Positions 1 to 8,979 of a stretch of 64,000 bases of DNA are shown one piece after another (within the stretch, counting starts at the first letter, position 1; each line of letters starts with the position of its first letter). A program made the translations under genes and the position numbers. This DNA is from Halorubrum sp. BV1. GTDB taxonomy: Archaea; Halobacteriota; Halobacteria; Halobacteriales; Haloferacaceae. The DNA is taken from NCBI RefSeq assembly GCF_000746205.1, contig NZ_JQKV01000002.1, forward strand, positions 372,001 through 436,000, given 5' to 3'. The notes beneath the pieces are model-generated. The model worked only from the letters and a program-made list of their open reading frames with translations, had not been told where the DNA came from and ran no database searches.

Positions 1-1586
1 GTGTCTTGCTCCACGGCCCGCCGGGCACGGGGAAGACGCTGATCGCGAAGGCCGTCGCCAACGAGATCGACGCGAACTTCCACACAATCTCCGGCCCGGA
101 GATCATGTCGAAGTACTACGGGGAGTCGGAAGAGCAGCTCCGTGACGTGTTCGAGGAGGCCTCGGAGGAGGCGCCCTCGATCATCTTCATGGACGAGCTC
201 GACTCCATCGCCCCCAAGCGCGAGGAGGCCGGCGGCGACGTGGAACGGCGCGTCGTGGCCCAGCTGCTCTCGCTCATGGACGGGCTCGAAGAGCGCGGCG
301 AGGTCGTCGTCATCGGGGCGACGAACCGCGTCGACGCCATCGATCCCGCGCTCCGGCGCGGCGGTCGCTTCGACCGCGAGATCGAGGTCGGCGTCCCCGA
401 CCGCGACGGCCGCAAGGAGATCCTGCAGGTCCACACGCGGAACATGCCGCTGGTCGAGGACATCGACTTGGACGAGTACGCCGAGAACACCCACGGCTTC
501 GTCGGAGCCGACCTCGAATCGCTGGCGAAGGAGTCCGCGATGCACGCGCTTCGGCGCATCCGCCCCGAACTCGACTTAGAGAGCGACGAGATCGACGCGG
601 ACGTGCTGAACTCCATCCAAGTCACCGAGAGCGACTTCAAGGAGGCGATAAAGGGGATCGAGCCCTCCGCGCTGCGCGAGGTGTTCGTGGAGGTTCCCGA
701 CGTCACCTGGGATCAAGTCGGCGGCTTGGACGACACGAAAGAGCGGCTCCGCGAGACGATCCAGTGGCCGCTCGAGTACCCCGAGGTGTTCGAGGAACTC
801 GACATGCAGGCCGCGAAGGGCGTGCTGATGTACGGCCCGCCGGGCACGGGGAAGACCCTGCTCGCGAAGGCCGTCGCCAACGAGAGCGAGTCGAACTTCA
901 TCTCGATCAAGGGGCCTGAGCTTTTGAACAAGTACGTGGGCGAGTCCGAGAAGGGCGTCCGCGAAGTGTTCAGCAAGGCCCGCGAGAACGCGCCGACCAT
1001 CGTGTTCTTCGACGAGATTGACTCGATCGCGACCGAGCGCGGGACGAACTCGGGCGACTCCGGCGTCGGCGAGCGCGTCGTCTCCCAGCTGCTGACGGAA
1101 CTCGACGGGCTCGAATCGCTGGAGGACGTGGTCGTCATCGCGACGACGAACCGTCCGGACCTGATCGACTCCGCGCTGCTCCGGCCCGGACGCCTGGACC
1201 GCCACGTCCACGTCCCCGTGCCGGACGAGGAGGCGCGCCGGAAGATCCTAGCGGTCCACACCCGGCGCAAGCCGCTGGCCGACGACGTCGACCTCGACAC
1301 GCTCGCCCGCAAGATGGAGGGGTACGTCGGAGCCGACATCGAGGCCGTCGCCCGTGAGGCGTCGATGAACGCCTCGCGGGAGTTCATCGGCAGCGTCTCG
1401 CAGGAGGAAGTCGGCGAGTCGGTCGGCAACGTCCGCGTGACGATGCAGCACTTCGAGGACGCCCTCCGAGAGGTGAACCCAAGCGTCACTCCCGAGACGC
1501 GGGAGCGCTACGAGGAGATAGAAAAGCAGTTCAAGCGGTCGGACGTCGACCGCACGGAAGCCGAGCCCGGCGCGGCGTTCCAGTAA
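1..1586 (+). CDS. CDC48/p97-family AAA+ ATPase, 5'-truncated by the window
   Basis: A double-AAA ATPase that unfolds or extracts proteins, the archaeal counterpart of Cdc48/p97/VAT. The reading frame is open from the first bases, so the N-terminal substrate-binding domain and the start lie outside the window. Two ATPase modules are visible. Each has a Walker A motif (GPPGTGKT near residues 6 and 280 of the visible part), a Walker B motif ([10 protein letters not shown] in D1, FFDEIDSIA in D2) and an arginine-finger stretch (RRGGRFDRE in D1, RPGRLDRH in D2). The last ~30 residues form a charged tail. A hairpin followed by a T-rich run lies directly downstream. Family assignment is firm; which of the several haloarchaeal Cdc48 paralogues it is cannot be told without the N-terminus. 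Confidence 0.95.
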   Translation, partial: VLLHGPPGTGKTLIAKAVANEIDANFHTISGPEIMSKYYGESEEQLRDVFEEASEEAPSIIFMDELDSIAPKREEAGGDVERRVVAQLLSLMDGLEERGEVVVIGATNRVDAIDPALRRGGRFDREIEVGVPDRDGRKEILQVHTRNMPLVEDIDLDEYAENTHGFVGADLESLAKESAMHALRRIRPELDLESDEIDADVLNSIQVTESDFKEAIKGIEPSALREVFVEVPDVTWDQVGGLDDTKERLRETIQWPLEYPEVFEELDMQAAKGVLMYGPPGTGKTLLAKAVANESESNFISIKGPELLNKYVGESEKGVREVFSKARENAPTIVFFDEIDSIATERGTNSGDSGVGERVVSQLLTELDGLESLEDVVVIATTNRPDLIDSALLRPGRLDRHVHVPVPDEEARRKILAVHTRRKPLADDVDLDTLARKMEGYVGADIEAVAREASMNASREFIGSVSQEEVGESVGNVRVTMQHFEDALREVNPSVTPETRERYEEIEKQFKRSDVDRTEAEPGAAFQ

Positions 1587-1598
1587 GCCGGCTCCGGA

Positions 1599-1655
1599 GC
1601 CGCCGGTCGGTAGCGACCGGCGGCGCGTCCGCGTGTTCTTTTTCGTGTTTTCGTT
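1599..1655 (+). terminator. Hairpin plus T-rich tail after the CDC48 gene
   Basis: An 11-bp perfect stem (1599-1609 pairing with 1614-1624) with a GTAG loop starts 12 bases after the stop codon. It is followed by T-rich sequence at about 1635-1653. U-tracts terminate archaeal transcription; whether the hairpin contributes is not known. Confidence 0.55.
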
Positions 1656-1684
1656 GCCTCAGATGTTGTGCCGTTCTCACCGCC

Positions 1685-1897
1685 TCAGATGACGCCGAGG
1701 ACCGTCAGCAGGTAGACGGCGGCGACGACGACGATACCGATCGTGACGAGTCGCCACGCGAGCTTCAACACGAACTTCCCGAGGACGATCACGATCGCCG
1801 CGGCGACGAGCGCAGCGAGCAACTGTCCGGTCGGGCTGGCGAGGATCCCGGCCTGAAGGGGCGTCGACGCTGCGCTCTCGGCGAGTGGCGTAGTCAT
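1685..1897 (-). CDS. Small two-helix membrane protein, function unknown
   Basis: A 70-residue protein starting MTTPLAES. The ATG at 1897 is preferred over an in-frame GTG 18 codons upstream, because the extra residues are basic and not membrane-like. Residues ~22-42 and ~48-69 are strongly hydrophobic and should form two membrane helices joined by a short basic loop (KFVLKLAWR). There are no catalytic motifs. It stands alone, convergent with the CDC48 gene, and the array of 25-bp repeats lies upstream of its start. No family is recognised. Confidence 0.6.
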   Translation of the reverse strand: MTTPLAESAASTPLQAGILASPTGQLLAALVAAAIVIVLGKFVLKLAWRLVTIGIVVVAAVYLLTVLGVI

Positions 1898-1963
1898 GTC
1901 CGAGGCCACGGCGAGGCCGGGGATAAGCTTGTGGGGCCGAAGACGACTCACGGTTGAGGGTGA

Positions 1964-1990
1964 GCGAGATCAGCGAGATCAGTGAGATCG
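1964..1990. repeat. Three 9-bp tandem units
   Basis: Three successive units of GCGAGATCA type (1964-1972, 1973-1981, 1982-1990, the last diverged) lie just before the 25-bp array, upstream of the small membrane protein gene on the minus strand. This may be slippage-generated sequence. Confidence 0.6.
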
Positions 1991-2012
1991 GCCGTACGCT
2001 GGCGTCGATCCC

Positions 2013-2087
2013 GACACGCCCCGACCGGTCTCTGTCTGACACGCCCCGACCGGTCTCTGTCTGACACGCCCCGACCGGTCTCTGTCC
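2013..2087. repeat. Tandem array, three copies of a 25-bp unit
   Basis: Three contiguous copies (2013-2037, 2038-2062, 2063-2087), identical except for the final base of the third. Each copy contains the palindrome GACCGGTC. The array lies between the end of engB and the small membrane protein gene, both on the minus strand. There are no spacers, so it is not CRISPR. Confidence 0.9.
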
Positions 2088-2108
2088 GTGAGTGACAGAA
2101 CGCGAGGC

Positions 2109-2125
2109 GTTCGGCGGAGCCGAAC
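2109..2125 (-). terminator. Short hairpin after engB
   Basis: A perfect 7-bp stem with a 3-base loop (GTTCGGC-gga-GCCGAAC) lies 11 bases beyond the engB stop on the minus strand. No good T-run follows, so a terminator role is only possible. Confidence 0.3.
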
Positions 2126-2135
2126 CCGCAAACCC

Positions 2136-2756
2136 CTACGAAACGAACTTCAACAGGTCGTCCCGGTTGTGCTCGTGAAAGCGTGTTCTGAGGCACTCCT
2201 CCAGCGCCTCGATGTCGCCGCGTTTCGCGCAGATCGGGGCGATCCGGTCGGACCACTGCTGCCACGGCGGAAACAGTCCGAGTCGGTCGCAGATCTCGTC
2301 GAGCCGCTCGTCGAGGTCGTCGATCTTGTCGGTCTTGTTCACGGCCACGATCGGTTCCACGCCCACGTCTTCGAGGAACCCGTACATCTCCACGTCGTGC
2401 GGGACGTTCCCGCGCTCCGCGTGGCGGTCGATGATGTCGACCGCGGCTTTCCCGTCCATCACGACGACGCCCGCGAGGATGTGCTCCGCGTTCTCCTCTA
2501 GGTACTGGACGATGTCCGTCTTGATCTGCTCGCGGCGCTCGTCTTCGACGCCCGACATGAAACCGAACCCGGGCAGGTCGGTGAACATGAACCCCTCGCT
2601 GGCCCAGTCGAAGTGGTTCGGCTGGCGGGTCACTCCCGGCTTGCCGCCGGTCGAGAAGTCGTGACCCGTCAGTTCGCGCATCAGCGTGGACTTGCCGACG
2701 TTCGAGCGTCCCACGAGGACGACCTCGGCGTCGCGGTCCGGCCGGTCTTCGAACAT
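2136..2756 (-). CDS. engB: EngB/YihA-type GTP-binding protein
   Basis: A 206-residue TRAFAC-class GTPase of the EngB family, whose bacterial members help assemble the large ribosomal subunit; the archaeal role is inferred. The G1 P-loop is GRSNVGKS near residue 16, G3 is DLPGFG and G4 is NKTD. G2 falls in the GVTRQPNHF region. The ATG at 2756 is chosen because the P-loop then sits close to the N-terminus as in the family; the frame stays open upstream but reads as non-family sequence. It is divergent from the CBS protein gene. The stop is TAG. Confidence 0.9.
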   Translation of the reverse strand: MFEDRPDRDAEVVLVGRSNVGKSTLMRELTGHDFSTGGKPGVTRQPNHFDWASEGFMFTDLPGFGFMSGVEDERREQIKTDIVQYLEENAEHILAGVVVMDGKAAVDIIDRHAERGNVPHDVEMYGFLEDVGVEPIVAVNKTDKIDDLDERLDEICDRLGLFPPWQQWSDRIAPICAKRGDIEALEECLRTRFHEHNRDDLLKFVS

Positions 2757-2880
2757 GTGCTTCTCTGCGCGAGGGAGCCGGTTAAAGGGCGCGTCGTGGG
2801 GTCGGCGGGTGAGACCGAGCCGAGAGGCGACGCTCGGCGCGACCCGTACGACCAAGTGCGCGCCGCGAGTACGGGCGCGT

Positions 2881-3318
2881 ATGATCGTCGAGGAGGTGAT
2901 GTCGACGGAGTTGGTCACCTGCGACGTCGGCGCGTCCGTCAGGGAGGCGACGGAGCGGATGCTCCGGAACCGAGTCGGGAGCGTGATCGTCACCGACGGG
3001 CGGACACCGGCGGGGATCGCGACCGAGGCCGACGTGCTCTACGCGGGATACGCCGCCGACGAGCCGCTTTCGACCATTCCGCTACGGAAGGCGATGACCA
3101 GCCCGGTCGTGACAATCCGGCCGTCTGCGACGCTCCGGACCGCGACAGACCGCATGCGTTCGGAGAGTGTAAAAAAGCTCGTCGTCACGGAGGAGATGCA
3201 ACCGGTCGGGATAGTGACCACGCAGGACATCGCCGACAACTACGGGCAGATCCGGCGCGAAGTCCGGGACCTCGCGGCCGACGCGACGAACTGGTCGAAT
3301 CGGAGCGACCGCCCCTGA
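2881..3318 (+). CDS. Two-CBS-domain protein
   Basis: A 145-residue cytoplasmic protein made of two CBS domains (about residues 1-58 and 64-122). Each has the typical pattern of a basal M/V-S-T segment, a VREATERM- or [12 protein letters not shown] helix and a closing GI-x-T-x-x-D-I/V strand ([18 protein letters not shown]). Tandem CBS pairs bind adenine nucleotides or similar ligands and act as regulatory modules; no effector domain is attached here. The ATG at 2881 follows a GTAT stretch and gives a start immediately at the first CBS strand. A C-terminal tail of ~20 residues is charged. The ligand and target are unknown. Confidence 0.85.
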   Translation: MIVEEVMSTELVTCDVGASVREATERMLRNRVGSVIVTDGRTPAGIATEADVLYAGYAADEPLSTIPLRKAMTSPVVTIRPSATLRTATDRMRSESVKKLVVTEEMQPVGIVTTQDIADNYGQIRREVRDLAADATNWSNRSDRP

Positions 3319-3463
3319 GACGACCGTGTCCGGCAGTCGCCGGGCAGGTATCGAACGCGACAGCGGACGCCACGCGGGCCGCCGTTCTGTTGACCGGGCG
3401 AGCGGTGGTCATGGCCGCGAGAGACCGTAGCACATATGCTCGCGCCGAACCGAGCGGTCGTAT

Positions 3464-4612
3464 ATGCGCATCGACCCGTTCGGCCTTGAACGCTGGTTCG
3501 CGGAACACGAACACGAGGCCGACATCATGTTGGCCGAGAGCGGGATTCGGTCGCTGGACGCGAGTCGCTTCGACCTCGACCCGGGTCGGTTCGACTACGT
3601 CATCCCGACGAACGGCGACCCCGACCTCCGCGCCTCGGTGGGTGAGAGGTACGGGCGCAGCGCCGACGAAGTTCTCGTCACCTGTGGCACCCAAGAGGCG
3701 AATTTCCTCGCGTTCGCGTCCCTGCTCGGCGACGACGGGGGGATCGGGGAGGGTGGAGGCGACGACGACCCGGTCGGTACCGGCACCCACGCGGTCGTCG
3801 TGACGCCGACGTATCAGGCGCTCCACGCCGTTCCGGAGGCGTTCGGCGAGGTGACGCGCGTCGAGTTGGACCCTCCGACGTGGGAGCTCTCGCCCGACGC
3901 GGTCGCCGATGCGGCCCGGGATGACACCGCGGTTATCGTTGTGAACAACCCCAACAATCCCACCGGTCGGTACCACGACGAGGCTGCGATGCGGGCGGTA
4001 TACGATGTCGCCGTCGATCACGGGGCGTACCTGCTCTGTGACGAGGTGTACCGACTGCTCGCGGAGGACCCGCAACCGCCGGTCGCGAGCTACGGTCGGC
4101 ACGGGATCTCCACGACGAGCCTCACGAAGGCGTACGGACTCGCCGGGCTCCGGTTCGGTTGGATGGTCGGTCCGGAGCCGGTCGTGGAGCGCGCGTGGCA
4201 GTGGAAAGACTACACGACGATCTCCCCGTCGATCGTCGGCCAACACGTCGCGGAACAGGCGCTCGGCAGACGCGAGGACCGAATTCTCTCCGAGAACCGC
4301 GACCTCGCCGAGACGAACCGAGGCGTCGTCGCCGACTGGGTCGCGGACCGCGGCCTCGACTGGTACGACCCGGTCGGCGTCAACGGATTCGTGACGGTGC
4401 CGAACGGCTTCGCCGACGCCGAGACGTTCTGTCGGACGGTCGTCGCGGAGGCGAGCGTCGTGCTCGCGCCGGGCACCCTGTTCGGGTTCCCGGATCGCTT
4501 CCGGATCGGGTTCGGGCTGCCGACGGCGGAGTTGGAGGAGGGGCTCGGCCGCGTCGACCGCGTGATCGACGAGCGGCAGGAAGGGACCGCGACGAACGGG
4601 GGTGCGGCCTGA
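3464..4612 (+). CDS. PLP-dependent class I/II aminotransferase
   Basis: A 382-residue fold-type I PLP enzyme. The Schiff-base lysine is K222 in SLTKAYGLAGLRFGW. The cofactor-binding NNPNNPTG (residues 161-168) and CDEVY (Asp193) motifs are intact. This is the pattern of aspartate/tyrosine-type aminotransferases. A Gly/Asp-rich insertion at residues ~90-107 is typical of halophilic loop expansion. Substrate cannot be read from sequence. Its stop overlaps the ATG of the next gene by one base (TGATG), so the two are probably co-translated. It is divergent from nothing obvious and lies 145 bases after the CBS protein. Confidence 0.88.
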   Translation: MRIDPFGLERWFAEHEHEADIMLAESGIRSLDASRFDLDPGRFDYVIPTNGDPDLRASVGERYGRSADEVLVTCGTQEANFLAFASLLGDDGGIGEGGGDDDPVGTGTHAVVVTPTYQALHAVPEAFGEVTRVELDPPTWELSPDAVADAARDDTAVIVVNNPNNPTGRYHDEAAMRAVYDVAVDHGAYLLCDEVYRLLAEDPQPPVASYGRHGISTTSLTKAYGLAGLRFGWMVGPEPVVERAWQWKDYTTISPSIVGQHVAEQALGRREDRILSENRDLAETNRGVVADWVADRGLDWYDPVGVNGFVTVPNGFADAETFCRTVVAEASVVLAPGTLFGFPDRFRIGFGLPTAELEEGLGRVDRVIDERQEGTATNGGAA

Positions 4613-4899
4613 TGGGGCTGTTGAGCGAGCTCAAAGCCGACGTGGTCGGATTCGTTCGAGACCCGACGGACGAGCAGAAGCTGCTGTTCCTCGCGGTGAT
4701 CGCGATGGCGATCTCCGACCGCTTCTTCTACTGGGTCGACTTCCCGATCGTCGTGCGGACGACCGCGGCGGTCGGCGTCGGATTCATCGTGCTGTTCGTC
4801 GCGAGCTACCTGTACACGGGGTCGTTCGTGCCGCCGGACGGAAACGTCGACGACGAAAACGAGGAAGACGACGCGTACGTCGACGAACTCGACCCCTGA
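4612..4899 (+). CDS. Small membrane protein coupled to the aminotransferase
   Basis: A 95-residue protein whose ATG overlaps the preceding stop by one base. The N-terminal ~22 residues are amphipathic and charged. Two hydrophobic segments (about residues 23-42 and 49-70) look like membrane helices, followed by a highly acidic C-terminal tail (DDENEEDDAYVDELD). No family function is recognised. Coupling suggests co-expression with the aminotransferase but does not show a shared role. Confidence 0.75.
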   Translation: MGLLSELKADVVGFVRDPTDEQKLLFLAVIAMAISDRFFYWVDFPIVVRTTAAVGVGFIVLFVASYLYTGSFVPPDGNVDDENEEDDAYVDELDP

Positions 4900-4932
4900 C
4901 GACGAGAACGGTCGCGGCGGCGTTCCAAACCG

Positions 4933-4939
4933 TTTATAC
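4933..4939 (+). promoter_or_regulatory. TATA box for the eIF5A gene
   Basis: TTTATAC centred about 27 bases before the ATG at 4963, the spacing expected for a leaderless haloarchaeal transcript. Confidence 0.6.
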
Positions 4940-4962
4940 CCGCGCCGGAGGAAGGTTCGCGC

Positions 4963-5340
4963 ATGCCGCGAGAGCAGAAGCAGGTTCGCGAACTACAGGA
5001 GGGCAGCTACGTCATGATGGACGACTCGCCCTGCAAGATCAATCACTACAGCACCGCCAAGCCCGGAAAACACGGGAGCGCCAAGGCCCGCGTCGAGGGG
5101 AAGGGCGTCTTCGACGAGAAGAAGCGCTCGCTCTCCCAGCCCGTCGACGCGAAGGTCTGGGTGCCGATCATCCAGCGGAAACAGGGACAGGTCGTCTCCG
5201 TCTCCGGTGACGACGCGCAGGTCATGGATCTGGACACCTACGAAACGTTCACGATGCGCATCCCCGAGGACGAGGACTTCTCCTCTGACGACAACATCGA
5301 GTACTTAGAGTACGAGGGCCAGCGGAAAGTCGTCGGGTAA
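4963..5340 (+). CDS. eif5A: Translation initiation/elongation factor aIF5A
   Basis: A 125-residue factor that helps ribosomes through difficult peptide bonds. The N-terminal SH3-like domain holds the modification loop [11 protein letters not shown]; Lys36 is the residue converted to (deoxy)hypusine in eukaryotes and archaea. The C-terminal OB-fold domain follows (about residues 70-125). Length is normal for the archaeal family. A TATA box 27 bases upstream implies a leaderless mRNA. The agmatinase-type gene starts 9 bases downstream, matching the known haloarchaeal link between agmatine metabolism and eIF5A modification. Confidence 0.97.
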   Translation: MPREQKQVRELQEGSYVMMDDSPCKINHYSTAKPGKHGSAKARVEGKGVFDEKKRSLSQPVDAKVWVPIIQRKQGQVVSVSGDDAQVMDLDTYETFTMRIPEDEDFSSDDNIEYLEYEGQRKVVG

Positions 5341-5349
5341 TCGAGGCCG

Positions 5350-6192
5350 ATGTTTCCGGGAGCGACGACCGATCGCGAGGCTGCTTCCTACGTGGTCGTC
5401 GGCGCTCCCCTCGACGCCACGACCACCTTTCAGCCGGGCACCCGGTTCGGACCGGACCGAGTCCGGCGGTTCGCCGAGACGTTCGACGACTACGACCGCG
5501 AAACGGCGAGTCACTTCTCCGCTCACGGCGTCTGTGACGCCGGGAACGTGCGGCCGTGGGACGACGTCGAGGCGTACCTCGACCACCTCGCTGCCGAACT
5601 CAGGAGCGTCGTCTACGACGACGCCATCCCGCTTCTCGTCGGCGGCGAACACACCGTCACGCACGCGGGCGTCGACGCGACCGACCCGGACGTGCTCGTC
5701 GTCTGTGACGCCCACCTCGACCTGCGAGACGCCTACGACGGGAACCCGCTGAACCACGCGTGCGTCACGCGGCGCGCCCTCGACGACCTCGGCGTCGACC
5801 GCGCCGTGATCGTCGGCGCGCGCACCGGCTCCGAGGCCGAGTGGGACCGCGCTGCAGACGCCGACGTGACCGTGGTCGCCCCCGAGGACTCACGCGAGTG
5901 GATCGACGCGCTCGGCGAGGGGGACGCCGATCCGTTCGCCGGCGAGTCCGTGTACTGTTCGATCGACATCGACGGCCTCGATCCCGGGTTCGCGCCGGGA
6001 ACGGGGACGATGGAACCGTTCGGACTGACGCCGCGTGCGGTCCGCGATCTGGTTCGGACGGTCGCGCCGCGCGCCGCTGGCTTCGACATCGTCGAGGTGA
6101 ATGACCGCGACGACGGGCAAGCGGCGGCGCTGGGCGGGAAGCTCCTCCGGGAGTTCGTCTTCGCGCACGCGGGCAGCGCGGCGGAGCGGTGA
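5350..6192 (+). CDS. speB: Agmatinase (ureohydrolase family)
   Basis: A 280-residue arginase/agmatinase-fold hydrolase, expected to release urea from agmatine or an agmatine-derived group. The di-manganese ligands are visible in GGEHT, CDAHLDLRD and CSIDIDGLDPGFAPG, the three signature blocks of the family. It starts 9 bases after eif5A and is probably transcribed with it. In haloarchaea an agmatinase next to eIF5A has been proposed to act in a variant hypusination route in which an agmatine-containing side chain on the factor is hydrolysed. The sequence supports the enzyme class; whether free agmatine or modified eIF5A is the substrate here is inference. Confidence 0.9.
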   Translation: MFPGATTDREAASYVVVGAPLDATTTFQPGTRFGPDRVRRFAETFDDYDRETASHFSAHGVCDAGNVRPWDDVEAYLDHLAAELRSVVYDDAIPLLVGGEHTVTHAGVDATDPDVLVVCDAHLDLRDAYDGNPLNHACVTRRALDDLGVDRAVIVGARTGSEAEWDRAADADVTVVAPEDSREWIDALGEGDADPFAGESVYCSIDIDGLDPGFAPGTGTMEPFGLTPRAVRDLVRTVAPRAAGFDIVEVNDRDDGQAAALGGKLLREFVFAHAGSAAER

Positions 6193-6210
6193 ACGGGGAC
6201 GGCCCCGTGC

Positions 6211-6462
6211 TCACGAGACCTCGGAGAGGCGTCGCCGCGCGGCGGTGACCGCCTCCATCGCGTCGATCCACTCGCGGGGGTCCGTACACCAGATGCGGTC
6301 GCCTTCGACGCTGACACAGAACACGGAGTCGCTGGAGGGCGAAAGCGTCACCGCGTCGACGTCGGGCCGATCACCGAGGTACGAGTCGATCAGGCGGCGG
6401 GCCGTCTCGGCCTCCGGCTGGAGGCGACTGCCGGCGGCGTACTCGATGGCTATCTCTGCCAT
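6211..6462 (-). CDS. Small SelW/Rdx-like protein without the CxxC motif (tentative)
   Basis: An 83-residue protein starting MAEIAIEY. The pattern of IEY, an Ala-rich helix, then VDAVTLSPSSDSVFCVSVEGDRIW resembles the small Rdx/SelW thioredoxin-like family. Those proteins carry CxxC right after IEY, whereas here that position reads AAGSR and has no cysteine. If the relationship is real the protein is redox-inactive. The ATG at 6462 is preferred to one 7 codons upstream because the fold pattern begins directly. It is convergent with the agmatinase gene. The family call is weak; the coding call is good. Confidence 0.6.
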   Translation of the reverse strand: MAEIAIEYAAGSRLQPEAETARRLIDSYLGDRPDVDAVTLSPSSDSVFCVSVEGDRIWCTDPREWIDAMEAVTAARRRLSEVS

Positions 6463-6612
6463 ACGTGACCGAACGATCCGCATGATTAATAACTACACTT
6501 TGCTGGCAGCGCTTGCAGCCTTTTGTGAGGACGCGTGGCACGATGTCGGGCTGGTCGCTCGCCGCACGTCGCGTACCGCACTGATTCCGTCACCGCGCCG
6601 CCGTCGGAGATA

Positions 6613-7263
6613 TCACCACGCCGACCACGCCGTCAGACTCTCGTCGCGAGCGTACACGCGCTTGAGGTCCTTGGCATACGCGAAGTCGCCCGGGTGGTCG
6701 AGCTTTTCGTGGCGGTACTCGGGGGCGTCCTCGCGGATCTGAAGCCCTTCGACGGTGAACTCCTCCTCGCCGAACTCCGCCGTCTCGTCGACGGTGAACT
6801 CGTAGTCGCCGGGGACGTTCACGCGCAGCGACCGCGTCTGGTCCGCGGTGCCGTCCTTCGGGTGGAGCGTCACCGCGACGGCGACGTTGTCGACCGCGCG
6901 CGTCCACAGCGTCTCGACGTCCTCGATGTCCGCCTCCTCGACGCGCTGTTCGGGGCCGACCTCGATCCCGGTGACGCGAACCTGCATCAGCGCGTCGTCG
7001 GTGTCGACGACGAACTCCTCGCCGGTCGCGACGTAAGTGTCCGCGGGCACGTCCATCCGCGTCGTGAACGACTCGCCGTCCTGTGAGACGACGATCGTCA
7101 GGTCGACGGTCTCTTCGTCCGGGATTTCGGTCTTGTACGTGTGGTCGCAGTCGGTACAGCGGACGGTCGCCTGTCCGCCGGGGCGTAACACCTCGTGGAC
7201 GGTCTCCTCGCCCGGCGAGCACGCCGGACAGGGGAGACCGACCGGATCTCCGGATTCGCTCAT
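6613..7263 (-). CDS. HVO_0476-type zinc-finger protein
   Basis: A 216-residue haloarchaeal protein starting MSESGDPVG. An N-terminal zinc ribbon is formed by CPACS (near residue 12) and CTDCD (near residue 36). The rest is a beta-rich acidic region ending in the conserved tail LKRVYARDESLTAWSAW. The overall sequence matches my memory of the uncharacterised family named after Haloferax HVO_0476. The ATG at 7263 is chosen because the zinc ribbon follows at once. No enzymatic motif is seen; nucleic-acid binding is a guess from the ribbon. Confidence 0.8.
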   Translation of the reverse strand: MSESGDPVGLPCPACSPGEETVHEVLRPGGQATVRCTDCDHTYKTEIPDEETVDLTIVVSQDGESFTTRMDVPADTYVATGEEFVVDTDDALMQVRVTGIEVGPEQRVEEADIEDVETLWTRAVDNVAVAVTLHPKDGTADQTRSLRVNVPGDYEFTVDETAEFGEEEFTVEGLQIREDAPEYRHEKLDHPGDFAYAKDLKRVYARDESLTAWSAW

Positions 7264-7428
7264 TATCGCGTCGTACCCGTCCAACGCGTAAATATCCGCC
7301 CCTGTGAGGCCGGTGCGTGGATCGCTGGCGTGTGCGAACGTCTGGCTCGCTCGGTGTCGGCCGTCAGCGGAGCCGCCGTGCCGGCGGTGTACAGAAACTG
7401 GTTTACCGGTGACGGGATACGGGCGACC

Positions 7429-8298
7429 ATGATCGTACCCGGATCCAGCTCACAGCTCCTCGCGGCCGCGCTCGCGGAGAAAACGGGGGAACGGCTCGCG
7501 ACGCCGACGTACGACCGGTTCCCGGACGGCGAGTCGCTCGCCGCGGTCCCCAACTTCGACGCCGAGTCGGCGACAGTCGTCGCCGCGACCGACTCCGACG
7601 CCGCGTGGGTCGAACTCCTCCAGCTACAGGACGCCGTCCGCGAGGCGGGCGCGACGGACGTGACCACCGTCGTCCCGTACATGGGATACGCGCGACAGGA
7701 CCGGTCGTTCGCCGACGGCGAGCCCGTCTCGGCGCGCGCGATGGCGCGCGCGATCTCGACCGGGACCGACCGCGTCGTCCTCGTCAACCCCCACGAACGG
7801 GACGTCGCGGCGTTCTACGACGTGCCCGTGGACATCGTCGACGCCGCGGCCGTCCTCGCCGACCCGCTCCCTGCCGACCTCGCCGACCCGCTGTTTCTCG
7901 CGCCCGACGAGGGCGCGGTCGACATCGCAGAGACGGTCCGGGACGCCCACGGCACCGGTGCGGTCGATTACTTCGAGAAGCACCGCGACCGTGACACTGG
8001 CGCGGTCGAGGTCTCGCCGTCGGACGCGCCCGTCGCCGACCGCGACGTGGTCGTCGTCGACGACATCGTCGCCACGGGATCGACCATGAGCGAGTCCGTC
8101 TCGGTGTTGACCGACCGCGGCGCGGCGGGCGTGATCGCCGCTTGCGTCCACCCCATGCTCGCGGCCAACGCCGTGACGAAGCTCCGGAGCGCGGGCGTCG
8201 ATCGGCTCGTCGGGACCGACACGATAGAGCGCGGGTGTAGCGTCGTCAGCGTCGCCGCCCCGCTCGCCGACGCGCTCGGTTCGCTCGGCTCGGCTTAA
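7429..8298 (+). CDS. prs: Ribose-phosphate pyrophosphokinase (PRPP synthase)
   Basis: A 289-residue enzyme that makes PRPP from ribose 5-phosphate and ATP for nucleotide and His/Trp synthesis. It shows the flexible catalytic-loop region [11 protein letters not shown], the metal/ATP stretch [15 protein letters not shown], and the PRPP-binding loop [14 protein letters not shown] near residues 203-216. Length fits the short archaeal type. The ATG at 7429 starts with the family N-terminus (MIVPGSSSQ) and has a TATA-like TTTACC about 27 bases upstream. Its stop codon overlaps the stop of the convergent acetyltransferase gene by a few bases. Confidence 0.95.
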   Translation: MIVPGSSSQLLAAALAEKTGERLATPTYDRFPDGESLAAVPNFDAESATVVAATDSDAAWVELLQLQDAVREAGATDVTTVVPYMGYARQDRSFADGEPVSARAMARAISTGTDRVVLVNPHERDVAAFYDVPVDIVDAAAVLADPLPADLADPLFLAPDEGAVDIAETVRDAHGTGAVDYFEKHRDRDTGAVEVSPSDAPVADRDVVVVDDIVATGSTMSESVSVLTDRGAAGVIAACVHPMLAANAVTKLRSAGVDRLVGTDTIERGCSVVSVAAPLADALGSLGSA

Positions 8299-8873
8299 CT
8301 GGATGTAGGCGCGTCGTCGGAAATCTCCCGGATCACCCGTGCCGGGTTCCCGCCCGCGACGACGCGCTCCGGCACGTCGCTCGTCACGACGGAGCCGGCC
8401 GCGACGACCGCTCCGTCGCCGATCGTCACGCCGGGCGTCACGACGGCGCGGCCGCCGATCCACACGTCGTCGCCGACGGTCACCGGCTCTCCGCGCTCGC
8501 GTCCCGTCGCGCGCTCGTCGGGGTCGATCGGGTGCGTCGGCGTGTACACATGGACGCCGGGACCGAGCAGACAACGGTCGCCGAAGCGGATCGGGGTGAC
8601 GTCGAGGAACACGCAGCCGAAGTTCGCGAAGAAGTCGGTGCCGACGGCGACGTTGTAGCCGTAGTCACAGCGGAACGGCGGTTCGACGACGGCGTCGCCG
8701 CCGCCAGCGTCGAACAGTTCGTCGAGGAGCGTCCGTCTGTGATCGCGTTCCGCCTCGGTCGTCGCGTTGTACCGGCGGACGAGCCCGCGAGCGCGCTCGC
8801 GGTCGGCGACGAGGGCCGGATCGGTGGGGTCGTACGGCTCGCCGGCGAGCATTCGTTCGGTTTCGGTCGGCAT
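8295..8873 (-). CDS. Maltose/galactoside O-acetyltransferase-like protein (left-handed beta helix)
   Basis: A 192-residue hexapeptide-repeat acetyltransferase. The N-terminal MAC domain ([21 protein letters not shown], then helices) precedes the beta-helix with the catalytic-histidine segment TPTHPID and hexapeptide turns ([27 protein letters not shown]). This is the layout of MaaT/NodL/LacA enzymes that acetylate sugars with acetyl-CoA. The true acceptor is unknown. The ATG at 8873 is chosen because the MAC domain starts there. It converges on prs with stop codons that overlap by four bases. Confidence 0.88.
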   Translation of the reverse strand: MPTETERMLAGEPYDPTDPALVADRERARGLVRRYNATTEAERDHRRTLLDELFDAGGGDAVVEPPFRCDYGYNVAVGTDFFANFGCVFLDVTPIRFGDRCLLGPGVHVYTPTHPIDPDERATGRERGEPVTVGDDVWIGGRAVVTPGVTIGDGAVVAAGSVVTSDVPERVVAGGNPARVIREISDDAPTSS

Positions 8874-8979
8874 GGTCTGTGTGGCCGCCGCATCCCGATA
8901 GTGGTTTTCCCCGGCCGATCTTCCCGCAGGACGGGCCCGTTGGCGTACCGTTATTTGCCCCCGGATCGAATCGGGGAGT

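Noticed and set aside
3185..4246. Open frame antisense to the aminotransferase
   Set aside because: Arg-rich shadow with no family motif, overlapping a motif-complete PLP enzyme.
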